Origin: Verrucomicrobiia bacterium
Lineage (GTDB): Bacteria > Verrucomicrobiota > Verrucomicrobiia > Limisphaerales > JAEYXS01
Direction of reading: 5' to 3'
DNA: 64,000 nt
NCBI GenBank assembly: GCA_036405135.1
Contig: DASWYF010000040.1
Coordinates: 62,001 to 126,000, forward strand
In this document: positions 17,801 to 26,164 of the stretch, piece after piece
Layout of the letters: every line of letters begins with the position of its first letter
Position numbering within the stretch: the first letter of the stretch is position 1
Notes under the pieces: generated by a model
The model's input: the letters and a program-made list of their open reading frames with translations, nothing else
Database searches by the model: none
What the model was told of the DNA's origin: nothing
Program-made: the position numbers and the translations under genes

Positions 17801-17890
17801 TTAGCAGACATGCGACGCAGCATACCGCGCTTTTTGAACCTTGCTCCCTGCCCTCATGTCAGATAGCTAAGAGCCCGTTATTCATTCTGT

Positions 17891-18622
17891 ATGGAAGCAA
17901 AGGCCCTAGTCATCGTGCCGACCTACAACGAACGGGACAACCTCCCGCCACTTGTAGCCAAGCTCCTTTCCCTGCCCATCCAGATTGATCTCCTCGTCGT
18001 CGATGACAATTCCCCCGATGGCACCGGCCAGATCGCCGATGACCTCGCCGCCAAGCACCCGCAAGTGAAGGTTCTCCATCGCGCCGAGAAGAACGGCCTC
18101 GGCCGCGCTTACTGTGCCGGATTCGCCTGGGCCTTGGAACGTGGCTACGAATACATCATGGAGATGGACGGCGATTTCTCGCACAACCCCGATGACATCG
18201 CCAAGTTCCTCGAAGCCGCGAAAGATGCCGACCTCGTCATCGGCTCCCGCTACTGCAACGGCATCCGCGTCATCAACTGGCCCCTCACCCGTCTCATGCT
18301 CAGCATGGGCGCTGGCATGTATGTCCGCATCATCACCGGCATGCCCTTCAGCGATCCGACCGGCGGCTTCAAATGCTTCCGCCGCCACGCGCTGAAATCC
18401 ATCGACCTTGATAACGTCAGATCAAACGGCTACAGCTTCCAAATTGAGCTTACCCACAAACTCTGGCGACAAGGCATGCGCGTCGTCGAAGTCCCCATCA
18501 TCTTCACCGACCGCTTTCAAGGCACCTCCAAGATCTCGCGCAAAATCGTTTACGAAGCCGTCTTCATGGTCTGGCGCCTCCTCTTCCAAAACGGCCTCCG
18601 CCGCTGGCCCAAGAAACCATAA
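17891..18622 (+). CDS. Polyprenol-phosphate mannosyltransferase (dolichol-phosphate mannose synthase type)
   Basis: A 243-residue family 2 glycosyltransferase with no added membrane domain. It transfers mannose from GDP-mannose to a polyprenyl phosphate at the inner face of the membrane. Seen motifs are VIVPTYNERDN (residues 8-18), VVDDNSPDGT, the metal-binding EMDGDFSHNP and GSRYCNG. The C-terminal acceptor part has DPTGGFKCFRR, then VPIIFTDRFQGTSKIS. The lack of C-terminal helices makes it like the short archaeal and bacterial DPM1-type enzymes. GDP-mannose would come from the enzyme encoded at 3282. No mannosyl acceptor transferase is visible nearby. Its promoter must share the 120-base gap with the divergent amidohydrolase gene. 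Confidence 0.93.
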   Translation: MEAKALVIVPTYNERDNLPPLVAKLLSLPIQIDLLVVDDNSPDGTGQIADDLAAKHPQVKVLHRAEKNGLGRAYCAGFAWALERGYEYIMEMDGDFSHNPDDIAKFLEAAKDADLVIGSRYCNGIRVINWPLTRLMLSMGAGMYVRIITGMPFSDPTGGFKCFRRHALKSIDLDNVRSNGYSFQIELTHKLWRQGMRVVEVPIIFTDRFQGTSKISRKIVYEAVFMVWRLLFQNGLRRWPKKP

Positions 18623-19321
18623 ACACCCCGTGACCATCCCAAGTTAGAGATGATAAAGCGGAACTTCCCCCCACTGGTAGCCCGGGCGTCATCACCTGTG
18701 AGTTATAGCGGCGTCTCCCAGTTGCCCATCAGCCTCCTGAGAAACTAGAGGCGTAACTCATTGATATGCAACACAGCGCCCTATTCTTGTTTCTCACGTC
18801 ATTGCTCCCCGCGCAGCGGGGTTGGTTCGCTAACCAGAAACCAAAAGAGCATCCACTCCGATCCTGCCCCCATTTTCATACTGTCAAAAATCACCCTTAG
18901 CGCCTTTTTGCGACCAGCTCCCCGCCCATCTGCTGGTTGAAAAATTATTTAAACATTCTCCGTGACGATTTTGCGACAGCCCTGTCAAAACTCCATAGCC
19001 GCTTAAGGATTGCCAGGGGAGCGCGACGGAGTTGTTCCGACTGCGCGTATAATCGGCTAGGCAGACGCAGGACAGGTGGGGAACCATCGGACGTCGCAGT
19101 CGGGTCATTATCCGAGACGTTCTGGCGGCGAAGGATTGGGGGATCCTTCGCCGCCTTGATTCCCTTCGAAATTCTTCGCGCTCTCGTCATCTTCCATTCC
19201 CCTTAGGCTTATGAGACATATCCTTTCATTTTCTATCTGCAACCTCACGAAACCCTTTCCTTCCCTATGTTTTTCATATATTCTACCTTTAACACCTTGA
19301 CCAAATCACCTGATTTTACCC
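18623..19321. other. Long non-coding gap (about 700 bases), possible small RNA
   Basis: No convincing protein is encoded here; the open frames are short and lack family features. From about 19000 to 19155 the sequence becomes GC-rich and can fold: a stem around 19020-19046 (CGGA...TCCG inside GCGC...GCGC) is followed by the strong hairpin at 19124. Before and after it are AT-rich. This pattern suits an unannotated structured RNA, but I recognise no known RNA family (not tmRNA, SRP RNA, RNase P RNA or a tRNA). Confidence 0.4.
19124..19155 (+). terminator. Perfect 13-pair hairpin, possible terminator of an unknown transcript
   Basis: GGCGGCGAAGGAT and ATCCTTCGCCGCC pair perfectly around a six-base loop TGGGGG. 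The following TTGATTCCCTTC is only modestly T-rich. It is not next to any stop codon: the mannosyltransferase gene ends 500 bases earlier. It could end a small RNA or act within one. Confidence 0.5.
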
Positions 19322-20101
19322 GTGGGCAGATTTGAACATCTCGAATTCGACGGCCTGGGCCGCAAAGCCTCAGCAAGCCCTGCGATCACCCAAGCCTCGG
19401 ACGAAAGCCGCCATCTCCACCGCGCTTGGGAAGCCGCTGGGAAAGGACACTTCGAGCCCGCTCTCCGTGAGTTCTCCAAAGTCCTCGAATTTAACCCTAT
19501 GAATACCGAGGCATGGTCCGGTCAAATCCGTATGCTGATCGAGCTGGGTGAATACCACGAAGCCAATCTCTGGGCAGACAAAGGACTCGAAAAACTCCCC
19601 TCTGCCGCTCATCTTCTCGCCGCCAAGGCCGTCGCCCTCGCCCGGCTCGGCGATACCTCGGGTGCCCTGACCTATTCAGACAACGCCATGGCCGTCCCTG
19701 GTGAATCCGCCTACGTCTGGCTCTCCCGTGGTGATGTTTTCCTCAGCACTAAAGAGCCGCGCTTTACCGATTGCTTCGACCGCGCCTTCCAGCTTTCTCC
19801 CGCAGACTGGATCGTTCCTTGGTTTGCCGCCCGCATCTGTGCATTCTATAAAAAATTCGCCCTCGCCCTGAAACACGCTCAGAAAGCCTTGGAACTGGAC
19901 ACCACCCGCGCCGTGATCTGGGCCCAGCTCGGCCATTGCCAGATGGCCCTGAGCCTCGCCCATCTGGCTGAAAAATCATTTCACCGGGCCCGCGAACTCG
20001 ACCCTCAATGCCCCGCTGCCTTTGAAGGCACCAAACAGCTCGCCCAGATGGGACTATTCGGACGTTTTTGGCTTAATATGCGACGCCTCTTTTCCTCATG
20101 A
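19322..20101 (+). CDS. Tetratricopeptide-repeat protein preceding pilT
   Basis: The GTG at 19322 begins a 259-residue protein made of about five TPR units. Examples are AWEAAGKGHFEPALREFSKV, then AWSGQIRMLIELGEYHEANL and LAAKAVALARLGDTSGAL. A last hydrophobic-aromatic stretch (GLFGRFWLNMRRLF) ends the chain. There is no signal peptide. TPR domains are protein-binding scaffolds. The stop codon overlaps the pilT start as ATGA, so the two are translationally coupled; a role in assembling or regulating the pilus retraction motor is a reasonable inference. Confidence 0.85.
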   Translation: MGRFEHLEFDGLGRKASASPAITQASDESRHLHRAWEAAGKGHFEPALREFSKVLEFNPMNTEAWSGQIRMLIELGEYHEANLWADKGLEKLPSAAHLLAAKAVALARLGDTSGALTYSDNAMAVPGESAYVWLSRGDVFLSTKEPRFTDCFDRAFQLSPADWIVPWFAARICAFYKKFALALKHAQKALELDTTRAVIWAQLGHCQMALSLAHLAEKSFHRARELDPQCPAAFEGTKQLAQMGLFGRFWLNMRRLFSS

Positions 20102-21159
20102 GTAAATCGAAGTTTGATTGGTTGCTGGCCAAGGCCGTTGAGTTGCAAGCCTCCGATCTTCACCTCATCGCCAATGTTTCGCCCGCTTTCCGCATCAATG
20201 GGGAGATCGTCATCACCAACAGCGATGTCTTGACCGAAACCGAACTGGCCGAGATCACCGCCAGCATCCTTACACCCGCACAGGCCAACCGCTTCGACCA
20301 GGAATGGGAGCTATGCGTCGCCCGCCTGCACGATCACGCTGGCCGTATCCGCATCACCTTCTACAAACGCAACGGCAATCCCGAACTAAGCGTGCGCTTC
20401 TGCGGCGACCGCGTCTCCTCCCGCGAAGAACTCGGCCTGCCGGAAAAGATAGATGACTTCGCCCGTCGCCCGCACGGCCTCATTCTTATCACCGGCCCGA
20501 CTGGCGCAGGCAAAACCACCACGCTCAACTACCTGGTGAACCTCATCAACAGCGAACGCCGCTGCAAGATCATCACCATCGAGGACCCCATAGAATTCGT
20601 TCACCAGAACCAGCGCGCCATCATCGTCCAGCAAGAAGTCCAGACGGATACCCGTTCCTACAGTCGCGCCCTGATTCACGCATTGCGCCAAGACCCCGAT
20701 GTGATTGTCGTCGGCGAGATGCGCGATCACGAAGCCATCAGCACCGCACTCACCGCCGCTGAAACCGGCCACCTCGTGCTTGCCACCATGCACTCGCCCG
20801 ATGTCTCCCACGCCATGGAACGCATCATCGGCCTCTACGAAGGCAGCACGCAACGTCAGGTCATCATGCAACTCGCCAATGCGTTGCAGGCCATCATCGC
20901 CCAGGAACTCGTCCCCTCAGCGGACCGTGCCAAACGCGTCCTAGCCTACGAGATGCTCGTCGCCTCCGGGGCTGTCAGAAATCTCATCCGCGAAAACCAC
21001 CTGCACATGCTGGATAACGTGATCCAGACCGGGGCCCGCGATGGCATGGTTCTCATGGACACCTGCCTCCACCAGCTCTACTGCAAGTGCCTCATCACCT
21101 ACGACACCGCCGTGAGCCGAGCCCGCCACCCCGAACGCCTAACCCAACGATTCGCTTGA
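20098..21159 (+). CDS. pilT: PilT-type twitching ATPase
   Basis: This 353-residue protein is a secretion-superfamily hexameric ATPase of the PilT branch, which powers type IV pilus retraction. Motifs in order are ASDLHL near residue 18, Walker A GPTGAGKTT near 134, the Asp box TIEDPIEFVH, Walker B DVIVVGEMRD near 200, the His box ETGHLVLATMHS near 223 and the PilT hallmark AVRNLIRENH near 295 (usual form AIRNLIRE). It lacks the long N-terminal domain of PilB. The upstream TPR gene overlaps it by four bases. No other pilus genes are near except the pseudopilin at 53015. Confidence 0.92.
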   Translation: MSKSKFDWLLAKAVELQASDLHLIANVSPAFRINGEIVITNSDVLTETELAEITASILTPAQANRFDQEWELCVARLHDHAGRIRITFYKRNGNPELSVRFCGDRVSSREELGLPEKIDDFARRPHGLILITGPTGAGKTTTLNYLVNLINSERRCKIITIEDPIEFVHQNQRAIIVQQEVQTDTRSYSRALIHALRQDPDVIVVGEMRDHEAISTALTAAETGHLVLATMHSPDVSHAMERIIGLYEGSTQRQVIMQLANALQAIIAQELVPSADRAKRVLAYEMLVASGAVRNLIRENHLHMLDNVIQTGARDGMVLMDTCLHQLYCKCLITYDTAVSRARHPERLTQRFA

Positions 21160-21170
21160 CGTGTTAGTGG

Positions 21171-21189
21171 GGCAGGCGCCTCGCCTGCC
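21171..21189. repeat. GGCAGGCG hairpin after pilT
   Basis: GGCAGGCG-CCT-CGCCTGCC is a perfect 8-pair stem with a 3-base loop, 12 bases after the pilT stop. The preceding TTAGTGGG resembles the GGTAGGG lead-in of the hairpin repeat at 3128 and elsewhere, so it may be a short relative. No T-run follows. Confidence 0.55.
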
Positions 21190-21384
21190 ATAGTCGAACA
21201 GGCGCCACCGCCCGTCCCGTCTCCTACCCCTTGCGTAAGCCTTGCTCCGAACTACAAAGGAGTTCCATCTATCAGCCCAGGATTGCGAGGAACGAGCTAC
21301 CTTGGGTAAACGTCCAAAGAGAATATTACCCAACCGGGTTGCATCCTTCGGTTTCTCTTACCAAACATTGACCATGTAAACAAA

Positions 21385-21412
21385 AAGGCCGAACCCTCTC
21401 AGGTCCGGCCTT
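21385..21412 (-). terminator. Rho-independent terminator of the lipoprotein gene
   Basis: On the minus strand AAGGCCGGACC pairs with GGTTCGGCCTT (one mismatch), followed by TTTTTG. It lies about 20 bases after the stop of the leftward lipoprotein gene, the right place and direction for an intrinsic terminator. Confidence 0.82.
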
Positions 21413-21433
21413 CTAAAATGCATTACTAAAATC

Positions 21434-21814
21434 TTACTTCAAACGAAGTGCGATTTGTTTGTCGATCTCCGCCGCCAGGTCGATATCCGAGGCACCAGCC
21501 TTCGTGCGCACTTGCACGATCACCTGCGTCACATTCGGATCCACTTCGGAAACCTTCACATAGACCGTGCGCTGATTGACCTTGGCTTCGATCGTCTTGT
21601 TGATCGTGTCTTCACGGTTCAACACACCGTTGGCCGCCAGAACTTCCTTCGAAGCTGCAAAAATCTGCGCCACCGGACGCTCATAGCTGCTGATGATCTT
21701 GTCCTTGATGAAAGGTACACCGGCCTTCTTATGACCATCCACCGTGCTTACGCAGCCCGTAAAAGATATCGCCATCGCGACCGCCGCCAACAAAATCATC
21801 CAGTTCTTTTTCAT
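21434..21814 (-). CDS. Small lipoprotein (DUF3568-like)
   Basis: Starting at ATG 21814 the product has 126 residues: MKKNWMILLAAVAMAISFTGC is a classic lipoprotein signal whose cysteine would be lipidated. The mature part is a compact alpha/beta domain with YERPVAQIFAASKEVLAANG, KTIEAKVNQRTVYVKV and VTQVIVQVRTKAGASDIDLA, which looks like the DUF3568 family of unknown function. The open frame extends 40 codons further upstream without coding character, so I reject the longer start. It is a monocistronic gene with its own terminator, facing pilT convergently. Confidence 0.82.
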   Translation of the reverse strand: MKKNWMILLAAVAMAISFTGCVSTVDGHKKAGVPFIKDKIISSYERPVAQIFAASKEVLAANGVLNREDTINKTIEAKVNQRTVYVKVSEVDPNVTQVIVQVRTKAGASDIDLAAEIDKQIALRLK

Positions 21815-21870
21815 TCTGCCGGTTATGCAAGACGGAACCCCCTCCACCGTCAAGCCTTTATCCACCTTAA

Positions 21871-21907
21871 ATCGTCCTCGTTCTCGTCGTCGTCCTTCGT
21901 CCTCGAT
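21871..21907. repeat. CGTCCTCGTTCTCGTCGTCGTCCT repeat, copy 1
   Basis: Imperfect CGT-CCT/CGT-CGT reiterations that recur nearly identically at 29813-29850 and in short form at 23282-23304, always between genes. Confidence 0.7.
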
Positions 21908-21911
21908 CAGA

Positions 21912-21950
21912 GTGGTAGGGCTGGGTGTCCTCACCCGGCCGCCCTCATCT
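21912..21950 (+). repeat. GGTAGGGC hairpin repeat, copy 4
   Basis: GGTAGG is followed by GGCTGGGTG-TCCT-CACCCGGCC, a 9-pair stem with one G-T pair, and then GCC. Compared with copies 1 to 3, both arms have changed together. It continues directly into the repeat at 21951. Confidence 0.75.
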
Positions 21951-22022
21951 CAGCCGACAGCAGGAGGCTCTAACTCTTCCTGCTCTCGATGTTGGATGTT
22001 GGGCGTTCGATGTTCGATGTTT
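21951..22022 (+). repeat. AGCCGACA...GGCGTTCGATGTTCGATG repeat, copy 1
   Basis: About 70 bases containing AGCCGACA, AGGAGGCTCTAAC, TTCCT, CTCTCGATGTTG and TTGGGCGTTCGATGTTCGATG. A second copy with the same order of blocks is at 39243-39310. It lies just before the rRNA methyltransferase gene and could carry part of its promoter. Confidence 0.75.
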
Positions 22023-22057
22023 CCCAACCTGTCGCCTTCCTTTAATCTCTCCCCGAC

Positions 22058-23272
22058 GTGAGCAACTCAACCGCCCCCGGCAAACTCAAACTGCGTCTGA
22101 CACCCGCCGCTGAAAAAGCGGCCCGTTCCGGCCACCCATGGGTTTACGCCGAGCGCATCAAATCCCAGAACCGCCCCGGCGAACTCGGCGAACTCGCCGT
22201 CGTTTACGATCGCAACAACACCTTCATGGGCGTTGGTCTCTTTGACCCCGATTCCCCCATCCGCCTGCGCATGATTCACGCCGGTTCGCCCACGACCATT
22301 GACGACGCCTGGTGGACCAATCGCCTGCACACCGCTCTCGCCCTCCGCGAAGGCCTCGGCGGCAACCACACCACCGGATATCGTCTCATCTCCGGCGAAA
22401 ACGATGGCTGGCCCGGCCTCGTCGTGGACCGTTACGACAACACCCTCGTCCTTAAACTCTACTCCGGCGTCTGGCTCCCGCGCCTGAACGAGATCACCGA
22501 CCGACTACAGCAAACCATTAAACCACAGCGCATCATCCTGCGCCTGAGTCGAAACATCCAAACACTCGCCCAAGAAAAATTCTCCGTCACCGATGGCCAG
22601 ATCCTTCGCGGCGAACCGCTCGAAGGCATCGTCGTCTTCCAAGAAAACGGCATCCGCTTCGAGTCTGATGTCCTGCGCGGCCAAAAAACCGGCTTCTTCC
22701 TTGATCAGCGCGATAACCGCCAACGCGTCGGTGATCTCGCCCAAGGCAAATCCGTCCTCAACGCCTTCAGCTTTTCCGGTGGCTTCTCCCTCTACGCTGC
22801 CTGTGGCGGAGCCAAAAGCGTCACCGACCTCGACATCAGCTCCCACGCCCTCGATGCCGCCAATCGCAATTTCGCCCTGAACGAACATCTGCCCACCGTA
22901 AAGCAATGCGAACATAAGTGCGTGCAAGCCGATGCCTTCAAATGGGTCGCCAGTACGCGAGAACGCTTCGACCTCGTCATCCTTGACCCACCTTCCCTAG
23001 CCAAACGCGAAACCGAACGCACCGGTGCCATCGCTGCCTATGAGAGCCTCGCAGCCAACGGCATCCGCTTATTGAATCGAGGCGGCATCCTCGTCGCCGC
23101 CTCCTGCTCCGCTCACGTCAGCCCTCAGGAATTCTACAACGCCGTCCTGAAAGCCGCCCAACTGAGCCGCCGCCCCTTCACCGAAATGGACCGCACCGGC
23201 CACGCCCCCGACCACCCCGCCACCTTCCCGGAAGCCATGTACCTAAAGTGCATCTACCTCCGCTTCACATAG
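22058..23272 (+). CDS. SAM-dependent rRNA large-subunit methyltransferase (RlmI-type, PUA domain)
   Basis: The 404-residue protein starts at GTG 22058. It joins an N-terminal PUA domain (about 8-85, with GHPWVYAERI) to a Rossmann methyltransferase of the RlmI/YccW type that makes 5-methylcytosine in 23S rRNA. Motifs are GYRLISGENDGWPGLVVDRY, GQKTGFFLDQRDNR (near 210), the SAM-binding NAFSFSGGFSLYA, DLDIS and the catalytic region VILDPPSLAK near 310. AASCSAHVSP carries the cysteine expected of the family. The exact target base cannot be told from sequence, so I give no symbol. Confidence 0.9.
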   Translation: MSNSTAPGKLKLRLTPAAEKAARSGHPWVYAERIKSQNRPGELGELAVVYDRNNTFMGVGLFDPDSPIRLRMIHAGSPTTIDDAWWTNRLHTALALREGLGGNHTTGYRLISGENDGWPGLVVDRYDNTLVLKLYSGVWLPRLNEITDRLQQTIKPQRIILRLSRNIQTLAQEKFSVTDGQILRGEPLEGIVVFQENGIRFESDVLRGQKTGFFLDQRDNRQRVGDLAQGKSVLNAFSFSGGFSLYAACGGAKSVTDLDISSHALDAANRNFALNEHLPTVKQCEHKCVQADAFKWVASTRERFDLVILDPPSLAKRETERTGAIAAYESLAANGIRLLNRGGILVAASCSAHVSPQEFYNAVLKAAQLSRRPFTEMDRTGHAPDHPATFPEAMYLKCIYLRFT

Positions 23273-23281
23273 CCCGATTGT

Positions 23282-23304
23282 AATCGTCCTCGTCGTCGTC
23301 CTTG
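23282..23304. repeat. CGTCCTCGTCGTCGTCCT repeat, short copy
   Basis: A shortened copy of the repeat at 21871 and 29813, lying 10 bases after the methyltransferase stop. Confidence 0.6.
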
Positions 23305-23476
23305 AATCAAACTTCGTAAGAACCGGCCTGCTCACGGCTATTTATCGGAGTTCCACCCAGTCCCAAACTCTTTCCGCAACCGGTCATTCATCCCTCACCG
23401 CCCCTTAACCCTCGTCAGTTCTCCCATTTTCTCCTTCGACGTTTCCAAATCCGCGTGATCTGTGTTTAATCAGTGG

Positions 23477-23830
23477 CTAAAAAACCTTCCCCCAATCCTC
23501 CTCCTTAAACCCCACCAACCCCGCCTTATCCGTCAACGCAAACGGCCGCTTCACCAGATTCCCATTCTCACTGAGCAACTTCAGCGCCTCCTCCACTGAT
23601 AACGTCGGCAGCTTCTCCTTCATATTCATAGCCTTATAATCCATCCCTGAAGTATTGAAGAGCTTCCGCAAATCCCCACCATAAATCTCCAACATCCGCT
23701 TCAACTCCGCCTTCGTCGGCGGCTGCTCCCGTATCGCCACTTCTTGAAACTCCACCTTCTTGCCTTCAAGAAACTTCATCGCCTTCCGGCAAGTATCACA
23801 CCCACGATAAACATAAACCTTCGGTTTCAT
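23477..23830 (-). CDS. ArsC/Spx/MgsR-family thioredoxin-fold protein
   Basis: A 117-residue protein of the arsenate reductase-like fold. It begins KVYVYRGCDTCRKAMKFLE with a CxxC pair at residues 11 and 14; arsenate reductase proper uses only the first cysteine, whereas Spx-type proteins use both as a redox switch. EVAIREQPPTKAEL, then LRKLFNTSG and VKRPFAL complete the pattern, the arginine of KRP being the usual anion ligand. Bacterial members of this size are often named YffB or Spx-like. No arsenic genes are nearby, so a redox or regulatory role is more likely than arsenate reduction. Confidence 0.88.
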   Translation of the reverse strand: MKPKVYVYRGCDTCRKAMKFLEGKKVEFQEVAIREQPPTKAELKRMLEIYGGDLRKLFNTSGMDYKAMNMKEKLPTLSVEEALKLLSENGNLVKRPFALTDKAGLVGFKEEDWGKVF

Positions 23831-23897
23831 GCTTAAATTCTAATCAGCCTAACCTCGCTCGCCAAGCATGTCATAGCCATCACTCTTTGTATGTTTG

Positions 23898-23965
23898 TAG
23901 ATCCATTTTGACATTTTGTCATTCCTTCGTCATTTGGATTTCGTCATTGGTCATTTCTTCCTTAT
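23898..23965. repeat. Degenerate TTTGTCATT/TTCGTCATT reiterations
   Basis: GACATTTTGTCATTCCTTCGTCATTTGGATTTCGTCATTGGTCATTTCTTCC-type reiterations occur here, four imperfect units of about 10-15 bases. It lies in the gap between divergent genes at 23831-24035, where the aminotransferase promoter should be. Confidence 0.5.
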
Positions 23966-24035
23966 CCGTGGCTAAAACAATTCTCGTGGCACCACGCCCG
24001 CCCTTCATTAGACTCTCCCCACCGTTGAGCCACTG

Positions 24036-25337
24036 ATGCCCACGAAAACACAAATCGTCCTGCGCACGTTGCAGACCTACGAGTCACGCAACATCCTGTT
24101 CACCGAACCGGATGGTAGCTGGCCCATCGTCTGGGAACGCGCCCAAGGCAACTACGTCTGGGATATCGAAGGCCGCAAATACCTCGACCTCACCGCCGCC
24201 TTCGGCGTCGCCGCCGCCGGCCATGCGAATCCCCGAGTCGTCAAAGCTGGCCAAAAGCAAATGGGCAAGCTCCTGCACGCCATGGGCGATGTGCATCCGC
24301 ACCCGCTCAAAGCCGCCCTCGCCCAAAAACTCAGCGATATCACCTTCGGTCGTTGGAAGAAAAGTGCCCAAGGCAAAACCATCTTCTGCAACTCCGGCTT
24401 CGAAGCCGTGGAAACCGCCCTGAAGACCGCTCACCTCGCCACCGGCAAGCCCGGCATCATCGCCTTTCAGGGAGCCTATCACGGCGTCGGCTATGGCGCG
24501 TTGAACGCGACGCATCGAAAACACTTTCACGGCCCCTTCCGCAAACAACTCAAGTCGTTCGGCCATTTTGTCTCCTTCCCCAAGACCTATGACGACCTGA
24601 AATCCATCGAGCAGCAGATTCGCGCACTCTTCAAAAAGCAAAAAATCGGCGCGCTCCTGCTGGAGCCCATGCAAGCCCGTGGCGGCATCAATCTTCCACC
24701 CGAGAGTTTCCTCAAACTCCTGCGCCGCCTCTGCGATGAGCACCAAGCCCTGCTCATCCTCGATGAGATCTACACCGGCTTCGGCCGCACCGGCCAATGG
24801 TTCGCCTGCGAACACAGCGGTGTAATGCCAGACCTCATCTGCCTCGGAAAAGCTCTCACCGGCGGCTTCCCGCTCTCCGCCTGCGTCGGCTCCGCTGCCG
24901 TGATGGATAAGGCTTGGCCGCCCTCGAACGGCGAAGCCATCCATACCTCCACCTTCCTAGGCCATCCCGTTGGCTGCGCCATGGCCCTCGCCCAGATCGA
25001 TGAATTGCAGAAAAAGAAATTACCCGAGCGCAGCCGTAAACTCGGCCTTGTCTTGGAGAAATTGCTGAAGACCCTCAAGCCACCCACCGGTCTGAAATTT
25101 GAAGTTCGCGTCAGTGGTCTCATGGCTGGCCTCGAAATCCGCACGCAAGACAACCAGCCCGCCACTCATACCGTTTTGAAAACTATCAACCGCCTGCTCC
25201 AACGCGGCTTCATCCTGTTGCCCGAAGGCGAATTCGCCGACGTCATTTCTTTGACACCACCGCTCACCATCACCGAAGCCGGATTGCGCCGCACAGTGAA
25301 AGCCCTCGGCGAATGCCTCACGGAGGTGACCAAGTGA
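24036..25337 (+). CDS. Class III pyridoxal-phosphate aminotransferase
   Basis: The 433-residue enzyme belongs to the ornithine/GABA/acetylornithine aminotransferase group (fold type I). Motifs: FCNSGFEAVETALKTA (cofactor phosphate binding, near 115), FQGAYHGVGYGALNAT, LLILDEIYTGFGRTG with the cofactor-binding aspartate near 243, and LGKALTGGFPLSA with the Schiff-base lysine near 272. THTSTFLGHPVGCA-like sequence follows (seen as IHTSTFLGHPVGCAMAL). The amino donor cannot be deduced; GABA- or 2,2-dialkylglycine-type enzymes are closest in feel. Its stop overlaps the rsmA start codon as GTGA, so the two are co-translated. Confidence 0.9.
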   Translation: MPTKTQIVLRTLQTYESRNILFTEPDGSWPIVWERAQGNYVWDIEGRKYLDLTAAFGVAAAGHANPRVVKAGQKQMGKLLHAMGDVHPHPLKAALAQKLSDITFGRWKKSAQGKTIFCNSGFEAVETALKTAHLATGKPGIIAFQGAYHGVGYGALNATHRKHFHGPFRKQLKSFGHFVSFPKTYDDLKSIEQQIRALFKKQKIGALLLEPMQARGGINLPPESFLKLLRRLCDEHQALLILDEIYTGFGRTGQWFACEHSGVMPDLICLGKALTGGFPLSACVGSAAVMDKAWPPSNGEAIHTSTFLGHPVGCAMALAQIDELQKKKLPERSRKLGLVLEKLLKTLKPPTGLKFEVRVSGLMAGLEIRTQDNQPATHTVLKTINRLLQRGFILLPEGEFADVISLTPPLTITEAGLRRTVKALGECLTEVTK

Positions 25338-26155
25338 ACCTCACCGAAATGCGCGCCCTGCTCACCCAGCACGGCATCATGCTCACCAAATCTCTCGGGC
25401 AAAACTTCCTGCACGATGGCAATCAACTCCGTCGCATCGCAGGCGCCGGTGAGATCAAGCCCGGGGACAAACTTCTGGAGATCGGTCCCGGCCTCGGCCC
25501 GCTCACCGAATTGCTTTTGGAGAACGGCAACGAAGTCCTCGCCATCGAAAAAGACCAACGCCTCATCCCGTTACTCCAATCACGCTTCGCCGAGAATAAG
25601 AACTTTACCCTGCTACACGCTGACGCCTTGCGCGTCGTCGAAGATCAGGAGCGCGATTGGCAGGACTGGAAGCTCGTAGCCAATCTCCCTTACTCCGTTG
25701 CCTCACCCATTCTCGTCGAACTCGCGCACAATCCTCGCAAGCCCGAACGCCTCATCGCCACGCTGCAACTCGAAGTCGCCCAGCGCCTAATGGCCGAAAC
25801 TGACAGCGATGACTACGGCATTCTGACTTTGCTCGTGCAATTGCATTACCGCCCGATGGGGCTGTTCAAGATTCCGCCCGGCTGTTTCTTCCCGGCACCC
25901 GATGTCGATTCCGCCTGCATCAGCCTGATCCGTCGCGAACAACCTTTACTGCCCGTCGAACTTGTCCCCAAGTTCGAGCGCATTGTGAAAACCGCCTTCG
26001 GTCAACGTCGCAAAATGGCCATCAAACTCCTCAAACAAAACTGGCCCACCGAACAACTTGAAGCCGCCTTCAACACCGTTGGCCTCCCATTGCAGATTCG
26101 CGCGGAGAAAATCTCTCTGGAACAATTCGCTGCCCTTACCAAAGCCCTCGCTTAA
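25334..26155 (+). CDS. rsmA: 16S rRNA (adenine1518/1519-N6)-dimethyltransferase
   Basis: RsmA (KsgA) dimethylates the two adjacent adenines in helix 45 of 16S rRNA during 30S assembly. I place the start at GTG 25334: it overlaps the preceding stop as GTGA and has GGAGGTG 8 bases upstream, one of the best ribosome sites in the window; an in-frame ATG at 25313 lies before that site. The 273 residues show KSLGQNFLHD near 19, the SAM-binding LEIGPGLGPLTELLL, IEKDQRL, the catalytic NLPYSVASPIL near 122 and QLEVAQRL. The C-terminal helical domain contains AFGQRRKM. Confidence 0.95.
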   Translation: MNLTEMRALLTQHGIMLTKSLGQNFLHDGNQLRRIAGAGEIKPGDKLLEIGPGLGPLTELLLENGNEVLAIEKDQRLIPLLQSRFAENKNFTLLHADALRVVEDQERDWQDWKLVANLPYSVASPILVELAHNPRKPERLIATLQLEVAQRLMAETDSDDYGILTLLVQLHYRPMGLFKIPPGCFFPAPDVDSACISLIRREQPLLPVELVPKFERIVKTAFGQRRKMAIKLLKQNWPTEQLEAAFNTVGLPLQIRAEKISLEQFAALTKALA

Positions 26156-26164
26156 TTAATCTTT

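Noticed and set aside
18937-19206. Overlapping short open frames in the 700-base gap.
   Set aside because: They run through a perfect hairpin and have no start signal or similarity; a structured RNA is more plausible than a protein.
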